DNA of 64,000 nucleotides from Polaromonas sp. (lineage in GTDB: Bacteria > Pseudomonadota > Gammaproteobacteria > Burkholderiales > Burkholderiaceae_C): the NCBI GenBank assembly GCA_021737975.1, contig JAIPCZ010000009.1, positions 1-64,000 of the forward strand, in the 5' to 3' direction. Positions 33,053 through 42,663 of this stretch are shown one piece after another. A program made the translations under genes and the position numbers. Position 1 is the first letter of the stretch. Each line of letters begins with the position of its first letter. The notes under the pieces are model-generated. The model was not told where the DNA came from and searched no databases. It saw nothing but the letters and a program-made list of their open reading frames with translations.

Positions 33053-34357
33053 TCAGGAGAAGTGCAGCCCGGACACCCGCACCCAGGGCATGCACCAGTT
33101 GCCGGTGTCGATGCGCTCGGCGCTGACGGCCACCACGTCGCGCAGCATCTGTGCGACATTGCCGTTGATCATGGTCTCGGACAGTGCCGCACCCATCACA
33201 CCGGCGTCAATCGCAAAGCTGTTCTTGATGATGCCCGAGAAGTCGCCGTTGGCTGCCGGGTTGCCCATGGACAGGCGCCCCACCACTGCGCCGCGCGGCA
33301 CGCCCCGCACGAGGTCGGCCAGCGGCGTGGCGCCGGCCGCCAGTTCCCAGCCACCGCTGGCGGTGGGCACATGGGCCAGACCGGTCTTGCGGCTGCCGTA
33401 CAGACTGGGGGTAAGCGCTTGCAGGCGCCCCGCCTGCAGCAACTGCAGCGGTGGCGTCACAAAGGCGTCGCCCGACAGGGCAGCAACGCCAGGAGCGTCA
33501 AAACGGCTGGTCAGGCTTAGCGATGGTGAAGCAACAAGCTCGCCCACGCGTTCCCGGTACATGGAGCTGCCGGAGATCAGCGCCATATCGCTCACCTGCC
33601 CCTGCAGCCAGCCCAGCAGCGTGGCCACGGCCATGGGCGTCAACACCACGTCGCCGACAAATTTGCCGCCAAAACACTCCACCACCCCCTGCGTGAAGAC
33701 CGAGCGGGTCAGATCGCGCATCATGTCAGCTATGCCAAAGCGCTCGCTGGCCGGGACGCCGCGCAGGTCTTCGGTCTCGCCACCGGTGTAGTTGAAGGAA
33801 CTGGTGCGCACGTGACCGTCGGGGCCGGGGCCACGCGCCGTGCCAAACACGCTGACCCCGTACCAGCCCAAGGTGCTTTGCAGGTGGCTGCCGCCGCTGG
33901 TCAGCATCAGCGTCTCGGCCCGGTTATGCAGGGCGGCGCCCTCGTCGATGTTCATGGTCGGTGTGGCCTTGGCCCGGAAATCCAGGATGTCACGGGCCGC
34001 GTCGGTCAGTGCGTTCAGATCGGCCTCCAGCGGGCCACGGGTGATGGCCGTGCGCTGTCCGCCGGACACGGCATGGGCGCTGTCTTGCGGTGCGGCCGCG
34101 GCATCAGCGCGCAGCGTGCGGGCGGCGGCGGCCAGGCTTTCGGCCGACAGGTCGGACAGTTCGGTGCTGGCCTTGCGGCCGTCCCAAATGCCGACCAGAC
34201 CGAGCTTGTGGTTTTGCGTGCTGCGCAGCAGGCTGGGCTCATTGCGGGTAATGTTGAGCTCGGTCAGCGCGAGGCGGCTGACGGTGGCCTGGGAGGCGTC
34301 GGCGCCCTGCTGGTTCAGGGCGGCCAGGGCCTGTTCGGCGATGTGTTGCAAGTTCAT
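33053..34357 (-). CDS. tldE: TldE/PmbA-family protein (non-catalytic TldD partner)
   Basis: A 434-aa TldD/PmbA-family protein. It lacks the HExxxH metal motif, as TldE/PmbA subunits do, but keeps the C-terminal core (PLADLVRGVPRG, NPAANGDFSGIIKNSFAID). With TldD it forms a metalloprotease that degrades unfolded or modified peptides. AGGAAAGG precedes the ATG at 34357. It follows tldD by 24 nt. Divergence from the chromosomal E. coli-type pair is noticeable, so a specialised substrate is possible. Confidence 0.88.
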   Translation of the reverse strand: MNLQHIAEQALAALNQQGADASQATVSRLALTELNITRNEPSLLRSTQNHKLGLVGIWDGRKASTELSDLSAESLAAAARTLRADAAAAPQDSAHAVSGGQRTAITRGPLEADLNALTDAARDILDFRAKATPTMNIDEGAALHNRAETLMLTSGGSHLQSTLGWYGVSVFGTARGPGPDGHVRTSSFNYTGGETEDLRGVPASERFGIADMMRDLTRSVFTQGVVECFGGKFVGDVVLTPMAVATLLGWLQGQVSDMALISGSSMYRERVGELVASPSLSLTSRFDAPGVAALSGDAFVTPPLQLLQAGRLQALTPSLYGSRKTGLAHVPTASGGWELAAGATPLADLVRGVPRGAVVGRLSMGNPAANGDFSGIIKNSFAIDAGVMGAALSETMINGNVAQMLRDVVAVSAERIDTGNWCMPWVRVSGLHFS

Positions 34358-34381
34358 GGTTTGCCTTTCCTTGGACGGGCT

Positions 34382-35758
34382 TCACTGGCCACCCAGATGT
34401 GCCCGCGCCCGCAACGCCGGACCGCCCATTGACACAACCATCGGCTGCTTCTTGCCGCAGTAGCCGCCGGCCTCCCAGTGCATGTCGTCGGACACGGCGT
34501 CCACACTTTGCAGCACCTTGATGGCCGAGCCGGACACCGTGGTGTCACGTATGGCCGCGCCGAGCTTGCCGCTCTTGATTTCATAGGCCAGCGTTACGCC
34601 GAACATGAATTCCGTCGTGCTGTCGGCCTGGCCGTTGCCGGTCTTGACCAGCAGGTAGCCGTCGTCAACACCGGCAATCATGGCGTCCAGCTTGGACGTG
34701 CCCGGCAGGATGACCGTGTTGCGCATGCGCACCAGCGGCTCGTCGCCCGGTGCGTAGGCGCGCGCGCTGCCGGTCGGTGCCTGGCCCAGGCGCTCGGCCG
34801 TCTCGCGGCTGTGCATGAAGCCGCTCAAAATGCCTTTGTCGATCAGCACGGCGTCGCGCGCGGGTGAGCCCTCGTCATCAACATAGACCGGCATCAGCGC
34901 CTCCCGGCCCTGCCAGGTGTGGGCAATGTCAACCATGCTGACCAGCTCGCCGGCCACGCGCTGGCCGACAAGGCCGGCAGTGACCGCGCCGCCCAGCACG
35001 ATGTCGCCTTCACAAGGGTGGCCCATGGCCTCGTGCGCCAGCATACCGGCCAATGCGGGTGCCAGCACCACAGTCTGCATGCCGCCACGTGCCGGTACTG
35101 CATGGCGCTTGGCCTGCAGGTGCCGGTGCAACTGGTCGATTTGCGGGGCGAGTTGCTCAGGCGCCAAGTCGCCGTCGGACGCGCTGCCCTTCCAGGAAAT
35201 GGTGTGCGTCAATTCAATCGGACTCCCATCGTCGGCATTGCCCATCAGCGTGACATAACACAGCGCGCGCTGGATGCTGGACAGCGAGTTGCCGCCGCGG
35301 CTGGTGGTCAGCCATTTGCTGTGGTGCTCGTCGGCCAGCAGAAACCGGGTGCTGCGCACATCGGGGTAGCGCTGTTTGCAAAAGCTGTGGAGGGCCTGCA
35401 GGCGCTCGTTGCACTCGGCGGAGCTCAGCTCGGCCTTGCCCTCGAAGCGGTGCTCACCCACGTAGCTGTCGCCTGGCAAAGCCAGCGTCGAGCGCACGCC
35501 AAAGCGAGCCATCGCCTGGGCGTTGCCGCGGGCCTGCTGCACGACCTGGACCACTTGCTCCGGCCCACCCGTGCCGGGCATGGCCGAAAAGCCCCAGTAG
35601 CCGCCGCAGTAGGCCCGTGCGCTGACGCCGCCCTCAACACTGCGCAGGTTGGTGGTGAGGTTGCCATCGATCATCAGCATGCGCATCTTGCGCAGCTCGT
35701 GGCGGCGGGTTTCGAGGTAGTCAGTGACGACGGTGGCCGGTGTTCCGCGCTGGGGCAT
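34382..35758 (-). CDS. tldD: TldD-family metalloprotease
   Basis: A 458-aa protein with the zinc motif HEAMGH (HExxxH) near the middle and the C-terminal cysteine loop GYCGKKQPM. The start at 35758 is fixed by a GGAGG site; the ORF extends ten residues further without one. TldD/TldE heterodimers cut peptides threaded into the barrel and in some systems mature ribosomal natural products. No precursor peptide gene was identified beside this pair. Confidence 0.9.
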   Translation of the reverse strand: MPQRGTPATVVTDYLETRRHELRKMRMLMIDGNLTTNLRSVEGGVSARAYCGGYWGFSAMPGTGGPEQVVQVVQQARGNAQAMARFGVRSTLALPGDSYVGEHRFEGKAELSSAECNERLQALHSFCKQRYPDVRSTRFLLADEHHSKWLTTSRGGNSLSSIQRALCYVTLMGNADDGSPIELTHTISWKGSASDGDLAPEQLAPQIDQLHRHLQAKRHAVPARGGMQTVVLAPALAGMLAHEAMGHPCEGDIVLGGAVTAGLVGQRVAGELVSMVDIAHTWQGREALMPVYVDDEGSPARDAVLIDKGILSGFMHSRETAERLGQAPTGSARAYAPGDEPLVRMRNTVILPGTSKLDAMIAGVDDGYLLVKTGNGQADSTTEFMFGVTLAYEIKSGKLGAAIRDTTVSGSAIKVLQSVDAVSDDMHWEAGGYCGKKQPMVVSMGGPALRARAHLGGQ

Positions 35759-36192
35759 GGGTGCCTCCCTTGTGTGGTGAATGGGCATTCTAGGGTACGC
35801 GCCGCCGCGCAGCTCGGCACCATGCCGAAAGGGCCTGGATGCCGATTTACCCGAGACAAGGCAACGGCCCAGCCAGACTCAAAAGTGCGCGTTAATCAAA
35901 ATCCTGTGGCCTTTGCAGCCTCAGGTGCAGGACCTCATGGCGCAATTGCTGACGATGCAGGAACGCAGCAAACAGTTCAAAGGACGGTTGGCGCTGGTGC
36001 AATCAACCTGTCCGGTGCAAGCATCAAGACTTGCTTCATTCACCGCACAGGTCGCCCGCAGAGATCGGGGCACGGGTCCCCGCCGATTTCTGGGCGTTTG
36101 ACAGTATGAGGCGGGAGCCCATGCCCCAATCTGTGCCATCACCAACATCGGCCAAAACTCAACGCCTCCCAAACAAGCGTCTTCGGACCAGT
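35759..36192. other. Gene-poor 434-bp spacer between tldD and purH
   Basis: Several overlapping frames cross this stretch but none has a ribosome site, a convincing start or recognisable protein features. A small dyad CGGGG-N7-CCCCG near 36066-36083 is the only structure noted. The right end, downstream of purH, lacks an obvious T-tailed hairpin. It may contain the tldD promoter or decayed sequence. I see no supported gene. Confidence 0.5.
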
Positions 36193-37779
36193 TCAGTGCC
36201 TGAAATGCCGCACGCCCGAGTAAACCATGGCGATGCCGCGCTCATCGGCGGCGGCGATCACCTCCTGGTCACGCATCGAGCCGCCCGGCTGAATCACGCA
36301 GGTGGCACCGGCATCGACCACCACATCGAGGCCATCGCGGAACGGAAAAAAGGCATCGCTGGCGACCGCGCTACCCTTCAGGCTCAGGCCGGCGTGCTCG
36401 GCCTTGATGCTGGCAATACGCGCCGAATCGAGCCGGCTCATCTGGCCGGCACCCACACCCAGGGTCATGCCGCCCTTGCAGAACACGATGGCGTTGCTCT
36501 TGACAAACTTGGCAATGTTCCAGGCGAACAGCAGGTCCTGCAATTGCTCTGGCGTGGGTTGCAACTTGGTCACGACTTTCAGGTCGGCCAGGGTGAGAAT
36601 GTGGTTGTCCGCCGTCTGCATGAGCAGGCCGGAACCCACGCGCTTGATATCCATGGCGTTGCGGCCGTTGTCCCAGTCGCTCGCTCCACCGGGCGGCAGG
36701 GCAATTTGCAGGATGCGCACATTGACCTTGGTCTTGAACACAGCCAGCGCCTCGGGTGTGAAACTGGGCGCCATCAGCACCTCGATGAACTGCGTGGACA
36801 TTTGCAGCGCGGCACGTTCGTCAAGCGGGCAGTTGAGGGCGATGATGCCGCCAAAGGCTGACGTCGGGTCGGTCTGGAAGGCCTTGCTGTAGGCTTCCAG
36901 CGCATCAGCACCCACGGCCACGCCGCAGGGGTTGGCGTGTTTGACGATGACACAGGCCGGCGTGTCGAAGCTCTTGACACATTCCCAGGCGGCGTCGGCA
37001 TCGGCAATGTTGTTGTAGCTGAGTTCCTTGCCCTGCAACTGCACGGCGCTCACCAGCGAGCCCGGGGCCGGGTGGAGGTCGCGGTAAAAGGCGGCGCTCT
37101 GGTGCGGATTTTCGCCGTAGCGCAGGTCCTGGAGTTTGACGAAGTTGGCGTTGCTTTGCCCTGGAAACAGGCTGCGCGCCGGGGTGCTGGCGCCTTCTTC
37201 GAACGCGACCGACGACAAATAATTGCTGATGGCGCCGTCGTACTGGCTGATGCGGTTGAACGCCGCCACCGACAGGGCGAATTTGGTGGCTTGTGTCACC
37301 ACGCCGCTGGCCTGCAGCTCAGCCAGCACATGGGCATATTGGCTGGCGTCGGTCAGCACCGCCACGTCTTTCCAGTTTTTGGCGGCGCTTCGCACCATGG
37401 CCGGGCCGCCGATGTCGATGTTTTCGATGGCATCTTCGAGCGTGCAGCCGGCCTTGGCCACGGTGGCCTCGAACGGGTACAGGTTAACCACCAGCAGGTC
37501 GATGGTATCGATGGCGTAGGCCTTGAGGGCGGCCATGTGCTCGGGCACGTCGCGCCGGGCCAGCAGGCCGCCATGGACCTTGGGGTGCAGGGTTTTGACT
37601 CGGCCGTCGAGCATCTCGGGAAAGCCTGTGACTTCGGCCACCTCGGTCACGGGCAGGCCCTGGTCAGCCAGCAATTTGGCGGTGCCGCCGGTGGACAGGA
37701 GCTTGATGCCGAGCGTGTGCAGCGCGCGGGCAAAGTCAACAATGCCGGTTTTGTCGGAGACAGAAATCAAAGCGTTCAT
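36193..37779 (-). CDS. purH: Bifunctional AICAR formyltransferase/IMP cyclohydrolase
   Basis: A 528-aa enzyme for the last two steps of IMP synthesis. The N-terminal MGS-like cyclohydrolase domain begins [13 protein letters not shown] with STGGTAKLL. The C-terminal formyltransferase domain includes the KHANPCGVA motif and ends [14 protein letters not shown]. Length is standard. It follows fis in the dusB-fis-purH order usual in Burkholderiales, though a repeat of about 97 bp sits between. Confidence 0.97.
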   Translation of the reverse strand: MNALISVSDKTGIVDFARALHTLGIKLLSTGGTAKLLADQGLPVTEVAEVTGFPEMLDGRVKTLHPKVHGGLLARRDVPEHMAALKAYAIDTIDLLVVNLYPFEATVAKAGCTLEDAIENIDIGGPAMVRSAAKNWKDVAVLTDASQYAHVLAELQASGVVTQATKFALSVAAFNRISQYDGAISNYLSSVAFEEGASTPARSLFPGQSNANFVKLQDLRYGENPHQSAAFYRDLHPAPGSLVSAVQLQGKELSYNNIADADAAWECVKSFDTPACVIVKHANPCGVAVGADALEAYSKAFQTDPTSAFGGIIALNCPLDERAALQMSTQFIEVLMAPSFTPEALAVFKTKVNVRILQIALPPGGASDWDNGRNAMDIKRVGSGLLMQTADNHILTLADLKVVTKLQPTPEQLQDLLFAWNIAKFVKSNAIVFCKGGMTLGVGAGQMSRLDSARIASIKAEHAGLSLKGSAVASDAFFPFRDGLDVVVDAGATCVIQPGGSMRDQEVIAAADERGIAMVYSGVRHFRH

Positions 37780-37819
37780 GAGAATAAAAGTGGGTTGATT
37801 AAAAAGTGGTTCATAAATT

Positions 37820-37916
37820 CGTCATTGCGAACGCGACGTGGCAATCGATGGCTTCCAAATGCTTGGACTGCCACCGCCCGCGGCCCCGCAGTGACGGTGG
37901 CCAAGCCGCGATGACG
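37820..37916. repeat. Small palindromic repeat with CGTCATTGCG-type ends (MITE/REP-like)
   Basis: CGTCATTGCG at 37820-37829 and its near inverse CGCGATGACG at 37907-37916 bound a 97-bp segment. The segment holds internal dyads such as GTGGCAATC with GACTGCCAC. Repeats with a CGTCATTGCGA start are widespread as short dispersed palindromes in bacterial genomes. The element lies between fis and purH, so it is transcribed within that operon. There is no coding content. Confidence 0.6.
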
Positions 37917-37924
37917 CTCTTCGC

Positions 37925-38161
37925 CTAATCAATGAGCTTGTGCTCAAGCAGTTTCTTGCGCAGGGTATTGCGGTTCAGTCCGAGGTACTGGGCCGCTTTG
38001 GACTGGTTGTTGTCGGCGCGTTGCATCACCACTTCGAGCAAGGGTTTTTCCACCACGGCCAGCAGCATGTCGTACATGCCATTGGGCTCGCTATGACCCA
38101 AGTCAGTCAGGTAACACTCTAAATTGCTGCGCACACAATCTGCAATATGCAGTGGTTTCAT
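37925..38161 (-). CDS. fis: Fis-family nucleoid/DNA-binding protein
   Basis: A 78-aa Fis protein with the C-terminal helix-turn-helix DNNQSKAAQYLGLNRNTLRKKL. Fis bends DNA and tunes growth-phase transcription and recombination. Its start overlaps the dusB stop by 4 nt, so translation is coupled. It is shorter at the N-terminus than E. coli Fis (98 aa), as is usual in betaproteobacteria. Confidence 0.95.
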   Translation of the reverse strand: MKPLHIADCVRSNLECYLTDLGHSEPNGMYDMLLAVVEKPLLEVVMQRADNNQSKAAQYLGLNRNTLRKKLLEHKLID

Positions 38162-39216
38162 TGAAGGGTCTCCATTTTTTTATCAAGGTCGCGGCCAAGA
38201 TGATGCGTCTGGACGATTGCTCGGGGCAGACGATCCATGCGCGCGTTGAGTTCGTCAAAGAATTCCGCCACCGCGACCCACTGCGCCTGGCAATCCGGCA
38301 GCGTGTTCATGCGGGCCCGAAAGGCCCCGCCACCGGGTAGTTCCCGCACATACCAGCCAATGTGCTTGCGCGCGCTGAGCACGCCAATGAATTCGCCGTA
38401 CAGGCTGTAATGGTCTTCCAGATGGGCCAGCAGCAGTTGCCTGACCTCGGCCACCAATGGCGGCGCCAATTGCTCGCCGGTGGCCAAAAAATGCACGATT
38501 TCCCGAAAAATCCAGGGGCGTCCCTGAGCCGCACGGCCGATCATCACGGCGTCGGCTCCGGTGGCCGCCAGCACGGCGCGCGCTTTGCCGGGGCTGTCGA
38601 TGTCGCCATTGGCCACCACCGGAATACGCAGCGCGGCCTTCACCGCCGCAATGGTGTCGTACTCGGCATGGCCCCGATAGCCCTGCTCGCGGGTGCGGCC
38701 ATGCACCGTGACCATTTGTACACCGGCCGACTCGGCCGCCCGGGCCAATCGAACCGCGTTTTTGGCCGTGTTGCACCAACCGGTGCGCATCTTGAGGGTC
38801 ACCGGCACACCCAGCGGCGCGCAGGCCTGCACCACCGCCGACACAATGCTGATAGCCAATGCCTCGTCCTGCATCAGGGCCGAACCGGCCCACTTGTTGC
38901 ACACTTTTTTGGCCGGACAACCCATGTTGATATCGATGATTTGGGCGCCCCGGTCGATGTTGTAGCGCGCCGCATCGGCCATCATGGGCGCATCGGTGCC
39001 GGCAATCTGCACGGCGATGGGGCCGGGCTCACCATCGTGGTTGGCGCGCTGCGAGGTCTTGAGCGAACGCATCAAATCGGGCCGGCTGGTCACCATCTCG
39101 CTCACCGCGTAGCCCGCGCCGAGCCGCTTGCACAACTGGCGAAACGGCCGGTCCGTCACCCCGGCCATGGGGGCGACAAAACAGGCGTTGGGCAAAACGT
39201 AGGGGCCGATGTTCAT
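38158..39216 (-). CDS. dusB: tRNA-dihydrouridine synthase B
   Basis: A 352-aa flavoenzyme. The active-site cysteine lies in NMGCPAKKVCNKWAGSAL, and the FMN-barrel motifs APMAGVTDRPFR and GRAAQGRPWIF are present. It reduces uridines in tRNA. The C-terminal helical domain is complete. It is first in the dusB-fis-purH unit and diverges from yqaA. Confidence 0.95.
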   Translation of the reverse strand: MNIGPYVLPNACFVAPMAGVTDRPFRQLCKRLGAGYAVSEMVTSRPDLMRSLKTSQRANHDGEPGPIAVQIAGTDAPMMADAARYNIDRGAQIIDINMGCPAKKVCNKWAGSALMQDEALAISIVSAVVQACAPLGVPVTLKMRTGWCNTAKNAVRLARAAESAGVQMVTVHGRTREQGYRGHAEYDTIAAVKAALRIPVVANGDIDSPGKARAVLAATGADAVMIGRAAQGRPWIFREIVHFLATGEQLAPPLVAEVRQLLLAHLEDHYSLYGEFIGVLSARKHIGWYVRELPGGGAFRARMNTLPDCQAQWVAVAEFFDELNARMDRLPRAIVQTHHLGRDLDKKMETLQ

Positions 39217-39365
39217 GCGAGCGTGCTCAAGGCAAGGGAAGTTGCCAGTAGGAAACAGGTAACAAAGTGCTTGGGGAATGGCAGATTCTAGCTGCCCAAA
39301 ATTTCAGCAAATGAAATCAACGCCGATGCGGGCAAGCACCCTTCAAAATCTATACTGCGTCACTC

Positions 39366-39836
39366 ATGGAACTCTGGATCGATCACCTTCTCACCTTGCT
39401 GGCGCTGCCGAAATATGGGCTCAGCAGCGTGTTTGCGGTGTCGTTCGTGTCGGCCACCCTGCTGCCCATGGGCTCGGAGCCCGCGGTGTACGGGCTGGTG
39501 GAACTCAATCCGTCACTGTTCTGGCCGGCGATTGCGGTGGCCACCGTCGGCAACACACTGGGCGGTGCTGTCACCTGGTGGATGGGGCTGGCGTCACACA
39601 AGGTGGTGGACAAATACCAGCACTCAAAACACCACCTGCGGGCGCTGGCCTGGCTGGAGCGGCTCGGCCCCAGGGCCTGCCTGCTGGCCTGGCTGCCCGT
39701 GGTGGGTGATCCCCTGTGTGCGGTGGCAGGTTGGCTGAAACTGCCCTTCTGGCCTTGCCTGGGCTACATGGCCATAGGCAAATGCGCGCGCTACATCACC
39801 ATGACGGCCGCGCTGATGGGGGCTTTTGGCGGCTAG
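39366..39836 (+). CDS. YqaA/DedA-like small membrane protein
   Basis: A 156-aa membrane protein with three to four hydrophobic segments and the SNARE-associated-Golgi/VTT fold features (FVSATLLPMGSEP, VGNTLGGAVTWWMG, ARACLLAWLPVVGDPLC-like region). YqaA proteins are thought to act in membrane homeostasis, but the specific role is unknown. It ends 11 nt before the convergent ychF stop. Confidence 0.88.
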   Translation: MELWIDHLLTLLALPKYGLSSVFAVSFVSATLLPMGSEPAVYGLVELNPSLFWPAIAVATVGNTLGGAVTWWMGLASHKVVDKYQHSKHHLRALAWLERLGPRACLLAWLPVVGDPLCAVAGWLKLPFWPCLGYMAIGKCARYITMTAALMGAFGG

Positions 39837-39847
39837 ACGGCAAGGAA

Positions 39848-40933
39848 TTAGGAACTGAACAGGAAGTTCATGACGTCGCCGTCCTTCACCACATAGTCCT
39901 TGCCTTCGGCGCGCATCTTGCCGGCATCCTTGGCGCCCTGCTCCCCCTTGTAGGCGATGTAGTCGTCATAGGCAATGGTCTGGGCGCGGATGTAACCCTT
40001 CTCGAAATCGGTGTGAATCACGCCGGCCGCCTGCGGCCCGGTGTCACCCTTGTGGATGGTCCAGGCGCGCACTTCCTTGACCCCGGCGGTGAAGTAGGTC
40101 TGCAAGCCGAGCAGATCGTAGGCCGCGCGGATCAGGCGGTTCAAGCCCGGCTCATGCAGCCCCATTTCTTCCAGGAACATCTGACGGTCTTCGTCGCTCA
40201 TGTCGGCCATTTCGGCCTCCAGCTTGGCACAGATGGCCACCACCGGGGAGTTCTGGGCGCTGGCATAGGCCGTCAGGCGGTCCAGCAAGGGGTTGTTGAC
40301 GAAGCCGTCCTCGGCCACGTTGGCGACAAACATGGCGGGTTTGGCCGTGATCAGGAAGAACTGTTTCAACAGCGGCAACTCTTCCTTGGTGAAATCGAGC
40401 GTGCGCACCGGCTTGGCCTCGTTCAGGGCGGCCTGGCACTTTTCCAGAATCGTCACCAGCTTGATGGATTCCTTGTCGCCTGAGCGCGCCAGCTTGGTGA
40501 CACGGTGCAGGGCTTTTTCCACGGCCGCCAGGTCTGCCAGACACAGCTCGGTCTGGATCACTTCTATGTCGTCAATCGGATCAACCTTGCCGGACACGTG
40601 GATCACGTTGTCGTCTTCAAAGCAGCGCACCACGTTGATGATGGCGTCGGTTTCGCGGATGTGCGCCAAGAATTTGTTACCCAAACCCTCACCGGTGCTG
40701 GCGCCGGCCACCAGACCGGCAATGTCGACAAACTCGACGATGGCGCGCTGCACCTTTTGCGGGTTCACGATGGCCGACAGCGCATCCAGGCGAGCGTCAG
40801 GCACCTCGACAATACCCACATTGGGCTCGATGGTGCAGAAGGGGTAGTTCTCCGCCGCGATGCCGGCTTTGGTCAGCGCGTTGAACAGGGTCGATTTACC
40901 GACGTTGGGCAAGCCCACGATGCCACATTTCAT
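39848..40933 (-). CDS. ychF: OBG-type GTPase/ATPase YchF
   Basis: A 361-aa YchF protein. Walker A is [12 protein letters not shown], switch regions include [19 protein letters not shown], and the NxxE-type base-recognition segment NVAED prefers ATP. The C-terminal TGS domain has the [17 protein letters not shown] start. YchF associates with ribosomes and modulates stress and leaderless translation. Complete and unremarkable. Confidence 0.96.
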   Translation of the reverse strand: MKCGIVGLPNVGKSTLFNALTKAGIAAENYPFCTIEPNVGIVEVPDARLDALSAIVNPQKVQRAIVEFVDIAGLVAGASTGEGLGNKFLAHIRETDAIINVVRCFEDDNVIHVSGKVDPIDDIEVIQTELCLADLAAVEKALHRVTKLARSGDKESIKLVTILEKCQAALNEAKPVRTLDFTKEELPLLKQFFLITAKPAMFVANVAEDGFVNNPLLDRLTAYASAQNSPVVAICAKLEAEMADMSDEDRQMFLEEMGLHEPGLNRLIRAAYDLLGLQTYFTAGVKEVRAWTIHKGDTGPQAAGVIHTDFEKGYIRAQTIAYDDYIAYKGEQGAKDAGKMRAEGKDYVVKDGDVMNFLFSS

Positions 40934-41003
40934 GAAATATCCTTGAGAATCAACAAAATTTTACTGTCCGACGACGAGAGCCAGCGCAAGGGGCCACGGG
41001 TGA

Positions 41004-41360
41004 TCAGGCCAAAAACTTGCTCCAGGCTCCGATGTTGTAGACCTTGGCATAGCCATTCTTTTTAAGCAACAGCTTTGCCATGCCACTGCGTGATCCGCTG
41101 GCGCAGCAAAGAACCACCGGGGCGGATTTGGGGATCTCGTCAAGACGGCTTCCCAACTGCTGCAGCGGAATATTGATGGTGCCGGGGGCGTTCGCATGGG
41201 CAAATTCGCCAGCCGATCTCACGTCAACAAAGGTGGCGCCGTTCTTCTTGAGCTCGGGCAACAGGGCAAGGACTCTTTTCGAATTCCACCACTTGTAGCC
41301 GAACCAAACACACAAGGCCAGGATGGGCCAATACTTTTGAAACAGATCCGCTAAATCCAA
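41004..41360 (-). CDS. Membrane-anchored rhodanese-like sulfurtransferase (TTG start)
   Basis: A 118-aa protein with one N-terminal membrane helix (YWPILALCVWFGYKWW) and a rhodanese domain (FVDVRSAGEFAHANAPGTINIP) whose active-site loop is CCASGSRSG. The frame stays open past 41360, but AAGGAG lies six bases before the TTG at 41360. The next in-frame candidate collides with the divergent ubiH-type gene. TTG is therefore the likely start. It could serve as a general persulfide carrier. No link to the dsr locus is shown by position. Confidence 0.88.
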   Translation of the reverse strand: MDLADLFQKYWPILALCVWFGYKWWNSKRVLALLPELKKNGATFVDVRSAGEFAHANAPGTINIPLQQLGSRLDEIPKSAPVVLCCASGSRSGMAKLLLKKNGYAKVYNIGAWSKFLA

Positions 41361-41475
41361 AAAACACTCCTTGTCACGGCATTGACCGCCGATAAAAACA
41401 AGCTGTTGAGTGTATGCGATGCGGCTTTTTATCCGGTAAGCGACGTGCCGGGTGCGCCCTCCTACAATCCCGTCC

Positions 41476-42588
41476 ATGACACATCATTTTGATATTTGCA
41501 TTCGTGGTGGCGGCATAGTGGGGCATGTCCTTGCGTTGTTGCTGGCGCGCGACCGCCTGCGTATTGGCCTGGTCGCCCCCCAGGCCGCTGCCCAGGGCGA
41601 GCCCGATGTGCGGGCTTATGCGCTCAACGCCAAGTCCAAGGCATTGCTCGAATCGGTGCGCTGCTGGCCCGACGCCCTGCACGCCACCCCGGTGCTGGAT
41701 ATGCAGGTCAAGGGCGACGACGGTGGCACTGTCAATTTTTCGGCGAACGAACTGGTCGTGCCGGCCCTGACCTGGATTGTGGACGTGCCAACGCTGGAGG
41801 CCCAGTTGCGCGAGGCGGTGCGTTTTCAGCCGCATATCGAGGTGCTCGATTCCCCGCGCCCGGCCACCCTGACGGTGGTGTGCGAAGGCAAGGCCAGCCG
41901 AACGCGGGAAGAGTTTGGTGTTGAATTTGTCGGCACGCGTTACCCGCAGCACGCTCTGGCCGCGCGGCTTGAGTGCGAAAAGCCGCACGGCCAAGTCGCA
42001 CGCCAATGGTTTACCCAGGGTGAGATTCTGGCTTTTTTGCCGATTGACGGCGCGCAGGCCACTACCGTGGCCATGGTCTGGTCGGTGCGCGACGGCCGCA
42101 CGAACGAGATGCTGGACGACAGCGAAGAGGCATTTTGCGAGCAGCTTGAACAGATGAGCGAAGGCATTTTGGGCAAACTCAGCTTGATCAGCCCGCGCAA
42201 AGCCTGGCCGCTGCAGTCGGCACAGGCCAGCCGCTGGATGGGCGTGACCAACGGCCAGGCCTGGGCGCTGGCGGGCGATGCGGCACACACGGTGCATCCG
42301 CTGGCGGGCCAGGGTTTGAACCTTGGGCTGGCGGATGTGGCGGAGCTCACCCAAATCTTGCACAACCGCGCTTACTGGCGTCCGGTCAGTGACGCCAAAC
42401 TGCTGCGCCAGTACGAGCGCGCCCGCAAAACCGAAGTCACCGCGACCGACGCCGCCATGACGGCCTTGCAGCAGCTGTTTGACAAGCCCGGCAATGGCTG
42501 GCAAAAGTTGCGCAACTGGGGCTTGTCGGGCTTTGAGCGTCTGGGCTTTTCCAAACACTGGGCCGCGCGCCGGGCCATGGGCATTTGA
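41476..42588 (+). CDS. UbiH/UbiF/COQ6-family FAD-dependent monooxygenase
   Basis: A 370-aa flavin hydroxylase with N-terminal FAD motif CIRGGGIVGHVLALLLARD and the second motif GDAAHTVHPLAGQGLNLGLAD. Family members hydroxylate the ubiquinone ring. Which ring position is used cannot be told from sequence. The ATG at 41476 is preferred over the GTG at 41452. The gene is followed 75 nt later by dsbC. Confidence 0.92.
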   Translation: MTHHFDICIRGGGIVGHVLALLLARDRLRIGLVAPQAAAQGEPDVRAYALNAKSKALLESVRCWPDALHATPVLDMQVKGDDGGTVNFSANELVVPALTWIVDVPTLEAQLREAVRFQPHIEVLDSPRPATLTVVCEGKASRTREEFGVEFVGTRYPQHALAARLECEKPHGQVARQWFTQGEILAFLPIDGAQATTVAMVWSVRDGRTNEMLDDSEEAFCEQLEQMSEGILGKLSLISPRKAWPLQSAQASRWMGVTNGQAWALAGDAAHTVHPLAGQGLNLGLADVAELTQILHNRAYWRPVSDAKLLRQYERARKTEVTATDAAMTALQQLFDKPGNGWQKLRNWGLSGFERLGFSKHWAARRAMGI

Positions 42589-42663
42589 GACGCCTGACAC
42601 TCAAATCAAAGAACTTATTTCACTCAGACTGGTCTGACCCGCTTGATTCATCACTGGACGCAC

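Noticed and set aside
35921-36172. 83-codon minus-strand ORF in the tldD-purH spacer
   Set aside because: No ribosome site, unusual composition and no motif. It is considered as a precursor peptide only in the TldD finding.
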